A stretch of DNA of 64,000 nucleotides from Monomorium pharaonis (lineage: Eukaryota; Arthropoda; Insecta; Hymenoptera; Formicidae), in the NCBI RefSeq assembly GCF_013373865.1, contig NC_050467.1, forward strand, positions 38,859,132 to 38,923,131, given 5' to 3'. Of this stretch, positions 23,975 through 38,614 are shown in pieces. The notes under the pieces are model-generated. The model worked only from the letters and a program-made list of their open reading frames with translations. It was not told the DNA's origin and made no database searches. A program made the position numbers and the translations under genes. Each line of letters starts with the position of its first letter. The first letter of the stretch is position 1.

Positions 23975-26900
23975 AAATAAAATCAGTCATGCGAGACTTT
24001 ATGGGAGAAATCGTGCTATGATGCGAGTAGTCGCAGTCTGATGACAGACCGGAGACCGCAGTTGTAAAGACGTCCTTTCGAACAGGTTGTCTTTGACACG
24101 ATATTACATCGACAATACCACTGTATCCGCGTTTATAGCTTACAACTAAATAACGCAGCTTGCACTTTCTAGCTCGGTTTCACAATCTTGCGTCGCGAGC
24201 GCAAGATCTTCATTCTTTTCAGATTATGACATTGCGGTATTTTTCTCAGTTCATAAAGTTACGCTTGTGAAATTAATTTTATATACACTGTTTCATAATC
24301 TTTGAAATATTTATGAAGTGTATAATTAGTGTATAAATATATAATAGCAGTGATTGTATCAATAATAATGTAATATAGTTTGGAAATTCGTATGAAGAAG
24401 AAAGGGTCCGTGTATAATGAGAGTTGCATACAATTAATAGCTAATCGTTATTATCCTATTTAATTGGATTAGTCGAATATATAATTCGAAATACAGATTG
24501 TATCTTGTAAACTTGTTTTCGCTGTAACATTCGTTATTATAAATCATCATACGTTAAATAAATGCAATGCCAACGGGCGGAAAAATTTATGACACCGCGT
24601 GGAACGTACATTGATCTCGCACATCGCCTTAAAACGTACAAAAATTTTTCCCAGTGTTATCGCAGCACTGCAACGACGTATGCCATGTTTGCCCAGCGGT
24701 GTTTATCGAATGGAAAAATATGCTCATGGCAATTCCAGTAATGGTCGTGGGCGAACTCGCGTACGGTGCCGCAACTGTAAAAGCTACTCCATACGAAAGA
24801 GCATGCCTGTCGAATGTGCGTTTTTTAAAGCGCTGTACACATTTCACCCGCGGCGTTGTATTCCGCCGCAACAACATTCGCCTGGTCATTCTTTGCGTGC
24901 ATTCTCCCCAGATTCGTGCGACCGTCGTTTGTCGATTTACGGGTGAATACATATACACGCATGTATGTTATCCTTCAAACCTAACTCCACACTCTAACTC
25001 CCTCCAACAACCTGTTTTTTTCTTTTTTTTTTTTAAATATGGCACGCGTATTCGCTCTTTGATGAACAGCATTTTTATTGAAATTATATAATGTGTCTGT
25101 GTGACATATGTTACGATAGACAGATCACTATTTATTCAGAACTGAGTAGCTCTGTTTGAAATGTCATGTATTTTTGTAATCAAATCTTGCATTAATTTGT
25201 TTTATTAATGTCTTTGTTTAATATTTATTTAGAATGTTTATAGATTTTTTTAGATGCAGCATATCGTAACTGGATATAGTGAAATTTTAGTATAACGTAC
25301 AGAATGTTTCCTGTAATTTGATTATTTGGAATACTGGTTGTTTTTAATGATACGAAAAAATATTAAAAGAAAAAAATATTTATTTTGAAGAGAAATAATT
25401 GTAACAGGCAACATTTTTTCCACGTTTATTTATGAGATTTAGAGATTATTAACATTTTTCTATGGGATGGTATATTTTATCAACGTAGTAACGTAGTTTA
25501 TAAAATATTTTTAATGTATATGTTAACTTATAGATTCAATGTATATGTTGACTATAAAATATGTTGACTTTAAAAATCTTAGAAAGGAGACGTAAAAAAT
25601 AAAAATTTAAAGTTATATAAGTTTTAATAAATGTTTTGAGATTATTTTAAGACAATGTATATTATATAATTCGATTAATTTTTTTATGAATTACATTATA
25701 TTAATAAAAATATATCATCTTATTTAAAAAAATGATCTCTAAATGATTGAGTTACAGGAAACAACCTGTATAGATCAATTTTATTTTACCGATACTTATC
25801 TAACTTATTTAAAAAAATAATTATTAATACACGCCGAATCATTTTTTATCCTTACCGTGCAACAGCATGAAGAGGATGAAAATGCAGATCATTTTGAAAG
25901 GTTTGCACCAACCGGTCCCATTGCCACTATATTGTAAATCCATTCCCAGTGCTTTCACAGTCCATCGTTTCCGATACATTTCACGTCAACCTCTTCTTCA
26001 AAGCTGCAATAGTCTGCCGAAGGCGACGTGCTTTCCTAGTTGGCAATAAAAAGGAATTCGCTTCGCTCACTGACAGTTGCAACACTTGCCACTTGGTCGC
26101 GTTATTTCCGTCAGTAAAATATCGTGCACTTTTGTATTATATTTGCAAACCAAGCTATAAATCGAATTAAAACTGCTCTTTCCTCGGGTTTTAATCAAAA
26201 CTATCGATAACGATAAATTTATCGTATGATTGACGACAAAACAAAAATTTTACACAGTTCACAATTTCTTTGAGTACTTAAAAAGCCATGTACGTAAAAG
26301 AGATTTTTTAAAATATTAAATTAACATAGAAATTAATACTAGCAAATCACATCACTATGGTAGTCAGGTTAATATCTCATATTATATACAGCGGTACACA
26401 CTTGATACTTTCCCGAATTATGCAACAGGCCGTCATACGCGTGTGTACGTAATTACTCAGGAAAGTAATTATTTCTGGCGCGATTACAATTTCAAGCACC
26501 GACGGCAAAAAGAGAGACGAGTGTTTAATCGCGCTACACGTGACGTTTCTATTCGCTGTTGAAAAGTGTACGTCCTATTTGCATTTGTGTGAATCACACG
26601 AGCAACGAGATCAACAATATGGGGACCAAATGCGCGACATATGTCGATCTCTCGATAAGTTTACATTAAGTGACGCGCTGCAGAATGCTCGATTGAAAAC
26701 GAACGTGATATGGTTTCAATTGAATTCACGCATCTATTACCCGATCGGGTGTTACTGGCCAGCAAATCATAATCGACAGAACTAATTCGGTATGCACACA
26801 ACACAGCTAGGGATATTAATTTCACTTGTCATTGGATTTTGGTGAATGCGTCCGTATCCGCATACGAGGTAGATATTGCTATAAAATGATATTTTGCTGC

Positions 26901-27739
26901 AATGTTGATGAATATAATGAATGAATAGATAGTTTAACCAAAGACTATTGAGCTACGTTGTCAAGCATTAAAGAAATAGCAATGTAATCGTTTTGCTTTA
27001 ATATTGATAATATAATATTAAATCAATTTATTTGAACGATAGCGGATAATAAGAAGCTGAAGGAAGATATTTAATGATGAATATTTAAAATGTTTATCCA
27101 AACTACATCATACTGTCATATTTTGCTTTTAAACGTACGAGCTTGTAATTATTTATATATTATGAAACAATTATAAGATATTAATATTATATATATTAAA
27201 TATTATGATATAAAAGTTGTGATATTAATAGATTTCAAGAACTCACGTGAGAAAGATTCTTTCGGAGGATGATCAAATTACCTGAGAACACAAAATACCT
27301 TACGAATATGGCAGAACTTTCAGAATAGCGATTTATACATACGCGCAGCATTTTCGACGAAATATTCACGAGATATCGACCACTTTGTAGTAGTCACGTG
27401 CTTGCTTTTTTGACAATTCATTGTTTTCCTTCTTCCTGCGCGTCGAAGAAATTGCGCGTGCATTCAGCGAAACACAGAAATTACTCATCATCACTATAAT
27501 GAATCGCGATTTAACTAGCAGTCTCAATTCAATTTGCGTTTTCGCGTCTAATCTTGAGAAAATTGCTCGACACACTTATTCATCATTTCACCAACTGCAT
27601 CGTCCGTTACGAAGGGAAAACATTTCACCAATCTGTCTTCTCATGAAGTCGGCACACACCCTTACGGTCTTATCAGCTGTCATGAATGAACGACCGAGCG
27701 ACAAGACCCGCGTAATCACAGTGAGAGAACCGGCGCTTC
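23975..27739. other. No gene recognised, one MITE
   Basis: Contains the 25.3 kb inverted-repeat element. The 145-codon plus frame at 24654-25091 runs into a T-homopolymer and is not recognised. Confidence 0.5.
25300..25768. mobile_element. 469-bp TA-flanked inverted-repeat element (MITE)
   Basis: The left end CAGAATGTTTCCTGTAAT pairs with the right end ATTGAGTTACAGGAAACAACCTG; the terminal repeat is about 25 bases with about six mismatches. TA lies on both sides (25298-25299 and 25769-25770), as for Tc1/mariner insertions. The interior is AT-rich with no open frame. Confidence 0.55.
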
Positions 27740-28500
27740 ACTAAATCCTTCCAGCGCAGCTGGTCCGTACTTCCACGTGGGCGACTGCAGCTCTCGCGCG
27801 AGGCGCATCTTCGCGGAGATCCTATGTCGCCGGTGACGTACGATCGTTGCGAAAAGGGCTAGGTGGGACCGCGCGGCACTTCCGTCCCTCTAAAATGCCG
27901 TTCATTCATCATGCTGCACTTACACTAACGCGCCGCACCGCGAACACCTTCACCCACAGGCTAGCGGAGGGACGCAGAGGGTGTTATGCACCCGGTGTCG
28001 TATATGCACCGTTCGCGAAAGGGCGATAGGTAGAAAGGGAGGGAGGAGGTGCACAACGAGAGGTCGTGCGAAGAGGTCGCGGGGTAGACAGGGGACGATA
28101 AGGGGGTAGGGAGCGAGAGGGAGAGATAGGTGCGTAAAGAGACCGGTAGGCGAAATGCTGCCGTGGTGGAGACCGCGACCCAACTGCGCCAGCGCTTAGC
28201 TAGATATCAGCCCCCGACCACCGACGTCAACTCTTACCACCACCCCCCGCTGCGATGCCCAACCATGCCGGCTTTCACCCACCCGCGTGCCACCCCTCGT
28301 GCGCGCCGTCATAGTCCCACCGTCGCGTCGTCGGCTGGTTGATTGTGAGGACGGCTGGCGTTCGCGCGATGGCATTTCCATTACTACCACCGGTATTGTC
28401 ATCGATGACTTTTGTGTCGCCGCTGGCCGTCGCCACGCGTCCGCTATTCTTGTGGCTCCAGGGTTATTAAGGTTGTTAGCCGGGTAAAAGCGCGTGTAGG
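27740..28500. promoter_or_regulatory. CpG/GC-rich patch with purine tract
   Basis: It is markedly richer in CpG and GC than its flanks, with a G/A-rich tract at about 28026-28145. Such islands in hymenopteran genomes often mark promoters or first exons. No TATA box, splice-anchored exon or known protein was found. Confidence 0.25.
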
Positions 28501-28633
28501 GATACAAACTGCCGTTATTGCCTGTCTCCAGCTTGCCAATGCTGCCCACGATATTTAACGCCTGCGCTAGGAACGGTACGATATCGATGTGGAAATAAAA
28601 TTTATTACCTTGGCTCGGAAATACTTCGACCAT
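28196..28633 (-). CDS. Unrecognised open frame, possible coding exon
   Basis: The first 60 or so codons (MVEVFPSQGNKFYFHIDIV...) look more protein-like than other frames here, with mixed hydrophobic and polar residues and no simple repeat. The second half becomes Arg/Ser/Gly-rich as it enters the GC-rich patch and is probably not coding. A GTAATA just after CCAAG near 28612 could be a donor on this strand, which would argue against the frame. No family is recognised. Confidence 0.15.
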   Translation of the reverse strand: MVEVFPSQGNKFYFHIDIVPFLAQALNIVGSIGKLETGNNGSLYPYTRFYPANNLNNPGATRIADAWRRPAATQKSSMTIPVVVMEMPSRERQPSSQSTSRRRDGGTMTARTRGGTRVGESRHGWASQRGVVVRVDVGGRGLISS

Positions 28634-28639
28634 TGCAAT

Positions 28640-31600
28640 TTGTGGCTATGTAATTCTTTTTCTGTAGCTTGTCGTTTCGGCGGCTTGGATTATTGAATAT
28701 ACACCTATCGATGATCTTACGTGTTGATAATTCTACACTCGCATAAAATTCAGATAATGAAAAAAGTATTGTCGATGATTTAAATATTGTATTGGCAATT
28801 ATTTTTGTTATTGGACAATTTTTTAATTTTATTACACAAACTTTATCAATTTTAAACTCTACTCTAAATATTTATATAAATTATTATTTGATTATATTAT
28901 TACACTGATAAAAAAGTGACTACTAAAATTTAATTAATATCTTCGGAGATATAATTTTATTGTTGAAATAATTATTAAAAATCTTTGTCAGTTTTTAGTT
29001 TCTTTTCTTTCATATATATGTATTAATAAAGAAAAGTTTCATAGTAAGATTTTTTCTGTTGCTACAACAATTGCGATGAATATTTTACTTTTTGAATAAC
29101 GAAGCAGGTGGCCTTTTTTTTTAAATAATGTATTCGCGATTTATATTACTGGAAAACTGGATTCTTGCAAAACCAGGCTTAAAAGTTTTCTCCGTAATTT
29201 TCTGAATACCAAATTCTTTCTCATCGATTATCCGCGTTTTATTCAACTTTATTTTCTTGTTGTTTTCACTGGATTTTCCTACGGTTGGACATTTGAAGAT
29301 GTCTTCGTGTAAAGTGCAGAACAGTATTCTCGCTCGAATACTTCGAGGGAAGTAGCGTGTTAAAAAAAGCATGTTTCTCTTCTTCAGTATCGATCATCAA
29401 TGTCTTAGGGGGGTCTCGATTCAGCCGCCCTCAATTCGCGTTCACGGCGCAATGCACAAGCCGTAAACTCGTAAATACCGAGATGTGGGTGAAGGCGTTC
29501 GAGCGAGGGCACGGAGCAATTTTCGCCGTATCTTGCAATTTTCATGCAGTTGCAAATGGTTGTGTATGGCCCGCCCAGAAGGCGAAGTACGCTTCGCAGG
29601 TGTTTGCAAGTTGGGCGTGCCGCACGATGATGACCTCGTTAAAACGCCTTTTAATCCTGTATCAAGACTTTCCGAGACTAGTTTGCGTGTAAAACAATTT
29701 TCCGACATATTTTCTTCTCTGTAATTGGTACAACGAGAATAAAACTCGGATTTTTTGACTTCTAAAGAAACGAAACTCAACCGACGGAAACCAAGAGATT
29801 CTTTTATAAAATCTCATTTCTATTTATTTAGTATTCCTTTAAAATACATCCCAATGACTACGAAAGAGTTTTTAATTATTCAGTTTATTGTGTGTGACTT
29901 GTACACTTTTCACAAAGATTTCCTTTGATTTACTTGAAACAAATAATCATTGCAATTCTGATACGCAAATTTGATACTTCTGATTTTGCCAAGAAACTTG
30001 ATATATCTGCATGCAGTAATAATTAAGCACATTAGTGCGTTGTGGCCACGCAAATGGCTACGAAACTTTGCGGTAAAGGTTGCCGTACGAGTCGAGTGGT
30101 CGTCTTCGTTGCGTTAGTTGGCAGTCTTTGTGGCAGTAACTATTTCTGGTTTACGCCGGCATTCCACTCACGGCTTCAATCTGTGAGCGAGGATCAGAAG
30201 GCACACGGCGCGTTAACTGAAAGGGATACGGATCGCAGATTGCACCTTTCATGACTCAGCACTATACTCTCGTCAAGCGTTGAACGATGCAGTATCGTGT
30301 GATGCAAATTTGACGTCGCATCTTCTATCGGTGTTCTATGATCGCGACTTTCGGTATCATTTGTTTCATAGAGAATGTGATTATTTTGATCTGCTTTTCT
30401 TTGTCTGCGACAATTGTTCGACGGATATTTTGATTGCATGGCATATAATGTATGGTTTAAATTTTGTTATGTAATAAGTTTTATCGGATAACGCAATTTT
30501 TTCTGTTTTTCTGGAAGAAATGTCTAAAATTTTTTTCTACAAAGCGCACGCGGTTTTATGCAAAGTACACCCTTAGTCTAAGTAATTAATTAATATTCTC
30601 ACTGATGCTGCGTGCAGCAAATTGGAACTAATCACTAAGTCACGTACTCGCGGATTGATTGAGATCTCGGAGAATTATGTAGGGTTAGTGAATGGCTTGT
30701 AATCCCCTAAGATTATACCGATATCTCTATCGGAGAAATTATACGAGAGCGACGGCTCGTATAAGGCCCAGACTCGTTTAAGATTCGATTTTAACGAACT
30801 GATGGTTTGTTCCGAGCATAATAAGCTTAATGTTGTTATGCAAATGTTACGCTACACGAGTTTGCAAACAATTAAGTATTTTCGCGCGACGCGCGAACAT
30901 CTATATACCTGCCAATTACGCAATGTAATAAGTTTTATGTAGTTCCAGCATGTCGCCGACATTTCTGACAAACAAGAAGTTTCGACGCGAGGCTCGGATC
31001 GATATTAAATAATGCATGTTCGATGAAGGTATTGTGCATGCATCTGTGCCTTGAAAGAAATCAGGGCAAACTATACAGAATATCCTCGGGCAAAATTTCA
31101 ATTATCTCCATACTTTATTTCTGTAGGTAATAATGGCTAAATACACGATATCAATATAAATTTAATTTGAAGTTTAATTATCAAAACGAGTTTCTGTGTA
31201 CTTTTGTAGTCTACATTAATTGTCATAACTATAAATGTTATAATTAATATAGATTACGAAAAGATGGTTTGTTACAGCAATAAATTATGACCTTGTATGA
31301 ACAAGAGTGAGCTTCACTTTTAAGCTTCATATTTCATCATTATCATAGCTTGAACCGCGTGCAGAACCGTGTGCACCGTCATGTTTTCGAGAGAGAAAGG
31401 GTTTTTGGCCGAAGTGAATTACTTACGTCGCTCAATATTTGCTCGTAGAATGCCTTTTATATAATAGCAAAAAAAAACGTAATGCGTTACAGTTGCTAAT
31501 CCGTCTCGTCGGTTTACCACAAAACGATGTAAAAGTATCGCTCACGCGAGGCTCATTAGCATTTAGAGTGGAGAGAGATTTATTCTCTAGCTGTGACTGC

Positions 31601-32968
31601 TGGATCACGACACGGCATGCATAGGATTATCTTCGAGGACCTGGACAATAGTGACCTAATCCATTTACAAAGGAAACGAGGTACTTTTAAGGGGAGGGGA
31701 GATCCCGAGTAGTAGTCTCGTTTCTCTTGCGTCGCGTTGCCTCGGGATTTTACGTTTCAGCGATCGTTTCTGTGCCTTCGAGTCACGTAAGGGCAATGAG
31801 ATAATGACAAATCTTTTATCTTCGCGATTGGAACTCGATATAATTCCCGAGCGTTTATTTTCCGCACGGACACGCGGGGGAATCGCGTTTCGCACAATTG
31901 AATCGCGCGTTGTTAAAAATTGATAACTGGAAACACGTACAAATTACTGTCGTTAAGCTTCACGATACATTAAGCAATTCGAGGTAACTCAGCCGATTTA
32001 TTGCCAAATAAAATTGCAGGATCCCTTTGACATTTCAGTTTCGAACGTATTATTGCGCATACTTGCAGTTTAGAATTGCAACCTGATTTGAACTAATTAC
32101 TTTCGATACGCGAAAATGATTGCGTGAATAACTACGAGAGAACGTTTATTACGTTTATTACGGATCCTAAAGTCAATATTAACATTAAAGGAATTTAATT
32201 TAGCCAGTGAGATTATTGGCAACATTATGCAACGTAATAACATATATTTAAGTCATAAGCTATCGTGTAATTTATATTTTTACTTATTTTTTATTTTAAC
32301 ATGAAATATATTTAATCGTATTCTCTAAAAAATAAATCGCAACGTGTTCTATCAGCAAGATGGAAACGAACAAATTTTGTGGTAACATTTCGGCACACAT
32401 TTCAAAGCATGAAAAGCAATATTCGTTGTAGCCAAACACGTCGATAAAATAAAAGCATATCGAGCATTTGTGTAACAGTTGACAATCGCTTGGCAATTTT
32501 TACTTCTGAGCTTCTCTCACGGCGATAGCACGATTCACAATAAACGACATCGCGACGGGCGCGAATTACAACGTCGAAGTTATCCGCGCGAATGCAGCTG
32601 CTTTGTATTTGCAGCGTGCAGTCGGGCGGGAGCCGATTATATCACACAGGTCGTGGAAATCCAGGCATTCTTGGTGAACGCCATATGTCGCCAGACTACT
32701 GGCCTCGGAGGGCGTGCTTTGCGCGAGAAGTTACAGCTCCGGTTCAAAGCAGATTGTCATTGGTAGTCGGTGTACGTATGCGCTACTTGGCACCAAGTAC
32801 CGACCTGCAAAGCCCTTCCTTTTCATCCTTGTAACTAACGTCGCTAACCTTCTGTCGAAGATTCGTCTTCTATGAATCTGTGTTCGAGAAAGAAGAGCAA
32901 CGTATTTGAGCGACATTTCTCTTTTGCGATGGGAATTTGATTACTATATATCGTAACGAAATATATAC

Positions 32969-33040
<72 letters not shown>

Positions 33041-36000
33041 ATATATATTATATCTCGTTAACTTTTCTCGCCCTGTTGCCCCCAACTCTGGTTGTATTCG
33101 TTAACTTTGTTACGCATTTTCATATCAGCATATAGTAAAAATTGGATCTGATACGTGAAGCCGATACGACGTTTTATTAATATAATTGAAGAAATTAGCA
33201 CTTTTCATATTACTCGATTTAATAAAATAGAAAAGTTTTGCGTTCTTTAAAAAAAAAATAAAAGAATGTTTTAACTTTACGAAGTCACGACATACATGTT
33301 ATAATTTTTTGAAATTTATGTGAAAATATTTTCTTTCTATTTTGATCGACACGATTAAATAAAAAAACGAACTAACGCTTATTACAATTGAACGTATTTC
33401 TCGTTACGCTTGATAATGACATCGCCACAATCCGCCTGCAAAAGTCGCTCACATTCGAATGCTGGTAAAAAAAAAAACCATCGATTCTAGATATAGACAA
33501 GCCGGACGGCACGACGTTATACAGTCGCGTTTTCTATAGAAAACTCTCTTACAGTGATTGTATTCGACAGAACGGCTCGTTAATCGTCGTTCACCGGGTT
33601 GAGCTTTCACTTTTTTTCACAGGTCTTTGAAACGCAGTGCCATTCACGTTCCCGATATCGACATACGCCCGTTGGCTAAAAAAAAAAAGGAAAATGTAGA
33701 ACGTACATCCTGTACGGTCGACAATCGCAGAAAAAAAAAGAGAGAATAGAAAGAGAGTTAAATGGGCGATTTTTGCGTGTAGTGCGAAGAGCGTTTGATT
33801 TTGAAGGAAGAAATCAATCGTTCCTGAAAGCACAATAGATTTTCGGCATGAAAGCCGACCCTTGCTCTGCCACAATCGCTGACTATGATTTTTTTAACGG
33901 CAAAGAGACTGTATCTTTATTTTTATCTAGTTCGATTGATTGACAGAAGAAACGCTGTAAGTCGCAGAAATTGTCACCTTTTCATTCTTATATGCTCATG
34001 TATGAAAATTAAATAACCACATGTTCAATTTAGATATGCAACCTTAGCTTTAAAAGCTTATAAAGCTTATAAAGTCTGCGTATTACGAAATTTATTCTTA
34101 CGTCCCCCGATTAGAGTGTTCTATTTTTCACTAGTATAGACTTTTACGTGCAAATTTCATCAACTAGATGGATGCTCCCGTCGTCAAAATAATTGATGAC
34201 TTAGAAAATTGCTTCCGCGCGTTAAACGCGGCAAAGCGTGACCCCAATAAGCTGGCACATAGTTTTATAACTGTTTCCTGATGTTCCGAATGTATCACGA
34301 GTCGGGAAATTGGTGGAGGCGAGTTTGGCGATCGGCCGGTCCGAAATGCTGCCAGGAAGCGAGAGAATCGAAAATATCGCCGCGCTTAACGAGCTGTACG
34401 TGCCTCGTGCTATCGCGTTCGTCCGCGCCACCGAAAATAAATTTGCGAAATCGAATCAAACGCCGAAAGAGACGCGTAATGGAATCTATTAGAGTGAATT
34501 TTGCCGTTCGATTCTGTCCACGCTCGTGGACGCCCCATAAGCGCACCGTCGTAAAACCTTAACGGCTCGATCGTGAGATTTAGTAGAATGACATTAAATC
34601 CGTTCGCCGTAAAAAATATTACTCGTTCGGTAAAGAACGAAAATTTGTACGTAATTGCATTTTTTACTTACCGTTACGATTTACACGTCTACGCAACACA
34701 GCAACCCGAATTACCAAAGATTCGACAGTGTCGTGACTTTATTACTTGATAAAATGCGATCGATATTCTTCACAAGTTCTGATTCTTAAACTTATTTCTA
34801 TACACAATGTAATCGTTGTTGACACGTGTAAAATCTGGATTTTACTTTGCTGGAACAATTCGTAAAATTTTAATCGTAAGTCGTATTTTAAATTACTAAA
34901 AGACAAAGAAATCGGGGACAACTGAGAACGACTGAAATTTTTTCTTGGAAAAGCGAAGGAAGAAAAAGCGACTCACGGAACAGAACGTAAGAACTCGAGG
35001 AAGAAGCGAAGGGAAATAAAGAGGAGTTGGACAAGAACACGCTTGTCCAACATTTTCCTTTAGTTTTCGGCCTCGCGCATTTACAAAAGGGGGAGAAAGA
35101 GAGAAAAGGTGAAGCCATTGTGTAGCTTTGATGCAATTCGAAAGACTCATAACTGACGTTCAAAAGGATAGCTAACGTTTGTATGATACCCGCTTGGCTG
35201 TCGCCCAACAGCCCCATTCGGTTAAACGAACCGCGTCTTCTATGATGTCTATTTCTCTCCTGCTATATGGTCGTTCGTCCCATCGTCCACTGCTACTCCT
35301 AGGAGCGACACCGGCTTGTTTTACTACTGTCGTTCTCGAATCCAAACGTTACGGACGTGATCCACGTATATACACACACGTCTACCTACATTTTCATCTC
35401 CCTACATGCGCGCCATCGAAGCTGATACGAAAGCAAATGCTCCGAAAGTACGTGAGACGGCCGCCGTTTCTCGACATCGTCAATCTCTCTCGCAGCCTGT
35501 TCTCCCCTGTTTAGGAGGGTGACCCCCAAGTAATTCTGTGTCGTCCATCCGTTTGTACCGGAAACCCGGGAAATCTCCGACTGCTGAGGTCGGGGCATCG
35601 ATAGAACCTACTACCTTCTTCCTACGTTCTATCGGCGTTTCCGTCCGGCGCTATTATAGATAAAAGCGGTCGCTGGTAAATTGTTGTTTCGATTGCACCG
35701 CGAGCACCTTCTGTTCCATTATTTTCGACGCTCCCCTTGCCATTGGATCCGGACGGACTTTAAGGCATTCTATCTCGAATTTTTCTATTCTACACCCGCT
35801 CGTCGACTTTTCGCTAGGCATTTTTCTTCCCGTGCGTCGTCGTTATTCGTTCTCACAGGCGGGAACGTGGAAAGCGTGATAAATTGCGCGAGGAATTGAG
35901 ATGAATATTGCACGAATTAATTTGTTGCGCGCGTTGGAACGTTTCGCGCATCGAGAAATCGTTAGGGTTGTTTTGAATCACGGTGAGATCCGATATTCTC

Positions 36001-38600
36001 GCACTTTGGATGAACCACTTTCTCTACAGACGATTACGCTTTCTTCAAAAATTCATTAACGCCATTCTCTAACTTGTTGAAATAACTCGGAATTGCTGCC
36101 GTTCGCGGGCCGCGCTGCCAAAGTCATTCCTGACGGGGAAGATATCAATGCGACCGATAAATCATCGGCGTCGCATTGTCGACGTTGCAAGCTGGCGCGA
36201 AATCGATGCTCGATCATTAACGAGATTTATACAGAAATCGACGCGTTTCTTTGCGCCCTGTCGAGCCCCACTCGGCCCGCTGTATTCAGCGCAATCCGGT
36301 CCTCCCTCGTGAAAAATTAAAGATCCCGGCGCGTCGCCCTTTTTTCCCCGAGCATTTATCAAGCCCACGGAGCTGTAGAAACTGCACGAGCTGCAGAACG
36401 TAATCTTGAACAATTCGAAGAATACCGGACGATTTCCTCGCCCTATTTCTGCCGCTTCAACGTTTTCGCCCGTCCGCCGCGCCGCTCCGAGGCCCCAGCC
36501 GTCATTATTATCTTTTTAAACGCCCCGGTCCGATCTAATTTTCAACCCTCAATGTTATCGCTGGAAATTTTCATTATTGTCGCGTGCACACACAAAGCGA
36601 CAGGGAGTGGAAAACAAAATATTTTTCACGGACGGGAAAAAACAATGTATTAATAAAATTGTTTTTTTTTTTTCCGAGGTAGATATCTTGTTTTTATCTT
36701 GACAGTTTCTTATTATATGTTATTTGAGAAAAAGATGTGTAAAAAAGGATAAAATATACAGATCTAATGTGTAAGGGAACTTTAAGCCAAAGGTAATAGA
36801 ATATAAACTAAGATAAAGTGATTCCAAAGCATTTCGTCAAATATTCTATTAAAATAATGAAATTAATGCGTCACGCTTAATTATGCAAATATGTTTGAAA
36901 TTCTATTTAGATAACAAATTACTGTCGTTGCTTAATCTAGGCGGGATAGGAAAAGAGCAGAGTAACCGTAACAAAATAATTTTATATAGGCGACACGAGC
37001 AAGCAAGTTATACTTTACTGAAGAAAATACGCAGGAGGAGATTACGAGTAGCCAAAAGTGTGCGACTTCTTTAATGCAGTTACATTTGCAAAAACGCGTA
37101 AAAGACGCATTTTATTCTCCCATTTTGGACTTTAATAAACACTACTTTTTTAATTACGTGGATTTCATGTGGTTAGCAGCGCCATTAAGACTGTATACGG
37201 GCGATTTTTTATCCGGCTTTAATACTCGTTTGCTTTCACGTGGATGTCAAGATAATTAATCACATTTAATACCGTTGATGTTTAAAGAGGATTAGGGAAA
37301 TCCTGGCAGCGCGGCTTGTTACGACAGAAATAATGGGGAGCGTCGTGCATCTCGATCGAGTGTCGGCTGTGTGATAAGCAACTTTCCTTCACCTGGGAAT
37401 ATAGTTCGCGGGAAGTTACGATAACCTTGGTTCCACTGGGATATCAAGCTAATTTGCTTAGGCGAGGTGTTTAAGTATCTCTGATATCAGAGTGATTTTC
37501 AATCAGCGGCAGGATCGTCGCGGGAGATGATAATTTTACATTACGCCTCGTTACGTCGGGAGTGTTAACTAAACGCAGTAATTACTCCACACAGAGAACT
37601 AAAATGATAACTAAATTACGCGCGGCATTTCTAATCCATTTTCAAAAGCGACGTACACAGATATATCATTTTTATTGCAGCAACGTCGATTAGCAATTAC
37701 ATCCGACATGTATATTTGTAAAGATTTAATCGTAAGATATGCTTTAATGCTTGGCCGTCTAGGAAAGCGGATTATCGCATCGCTATTACAATTTTACACG
37801 GTTATCAGGGAATATATTTTTTGAGAAGTTCTCGCTCTGTCGTCCGGGTCGGAAGTTGTTAAGATAAAAGCCGTTATCATGCCGGTAATTACGAATTCCG
37901 TGAAAAATCACGGGGAGCGCTCGGTAGAAACTTGGCACACGGTTGACAGGTTTACGATGATTATCGGGAAACATGAAAACGGTAAATTACGGCCGGGCAT
38001 TGCGGCGTACCGCGTATTTTCCACCGCGAGCGAACTCGATAATCCGCTTGTATCGTCGGGCGCGATGACTTCGTCGAGTGATCATTTGCGACGATTGTTG
38101 TAACTGATTGATTGCAAGCGTAATTTTCATTGGATCCTCTTCGCGAGATTGCATCTGTACATTCAATTAAGCTTTAAAAAATAATGAAAAAGAAAGCAAT
38201 TCGTTTTCCATCAAAAGATCATTAAGATGTTAAATTTTGCGGAAAGTTTTCGCTTCTTGTTTAATGTCTAACTTTTTTTTGTACATATCTTTGATACAAT
38301 TTAAATTTAATAGACTTGTCGTATCGAGAATAGCTTATTTACTCTGCTCGATTAATTTTCTCTCGATGGTCTTGTCAAACAATTTATATACATCTGATTT
38401 CTGAATAATAGTATTTGTAATGTGTACCCTCTTTTCACTCGCTGTTTCGTAGCATGTTGTATTAAGAGACTTCAGTATATACATGACGAGGCAACCAGGA
38501 ATCGCAGTCTTGAGTTATACCGGCGCAGCCTTAACACTCCAAAGTTTGTGCATACCAACTGTCACAATTACTCGTGCACGAAACAAACACGAGACCGACA
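28640..38600. other. No gene recognised
   Basis: Alternating AT-rich and mixed-composition sequence with one TA microsatellite. Frames at 30042-30254, 32479-32766 and 34888-35217 were inspected and are not recognised. 35170-36520 is relatively GC-rich. Confidence 0.5.
32960..33052. repeat. TA microsatellite
   Basis: Long (TA)n with TATG/CATA interruptions. The minus-strand Tyr/Ile-rich frame across it is an artefact. Confidence 0.9.
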
Positions 38601-38614
38601 TTGAGTTGTGTGGT

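Noticed and set aside
25015..25034. T-rich run that could be the tail of a minus-strand retroposon
   Set aside because: An AATAAA-like signal lies upstream on the minus strand, but no target duplication or recognisable source was found.
24654..25091. 145-codon plus-strand frame
   Set aside because: It reads through a T-homopolymer (poly-Phe) and matches no family; the two overlapping frames are equally open.
30042..30254. 70-codon frame with a hydrophobic N-terminal stretch
   Set aside because: It looks weakly like a signal peptide, but the rest is not recognised and no splice or promoter context supports it.
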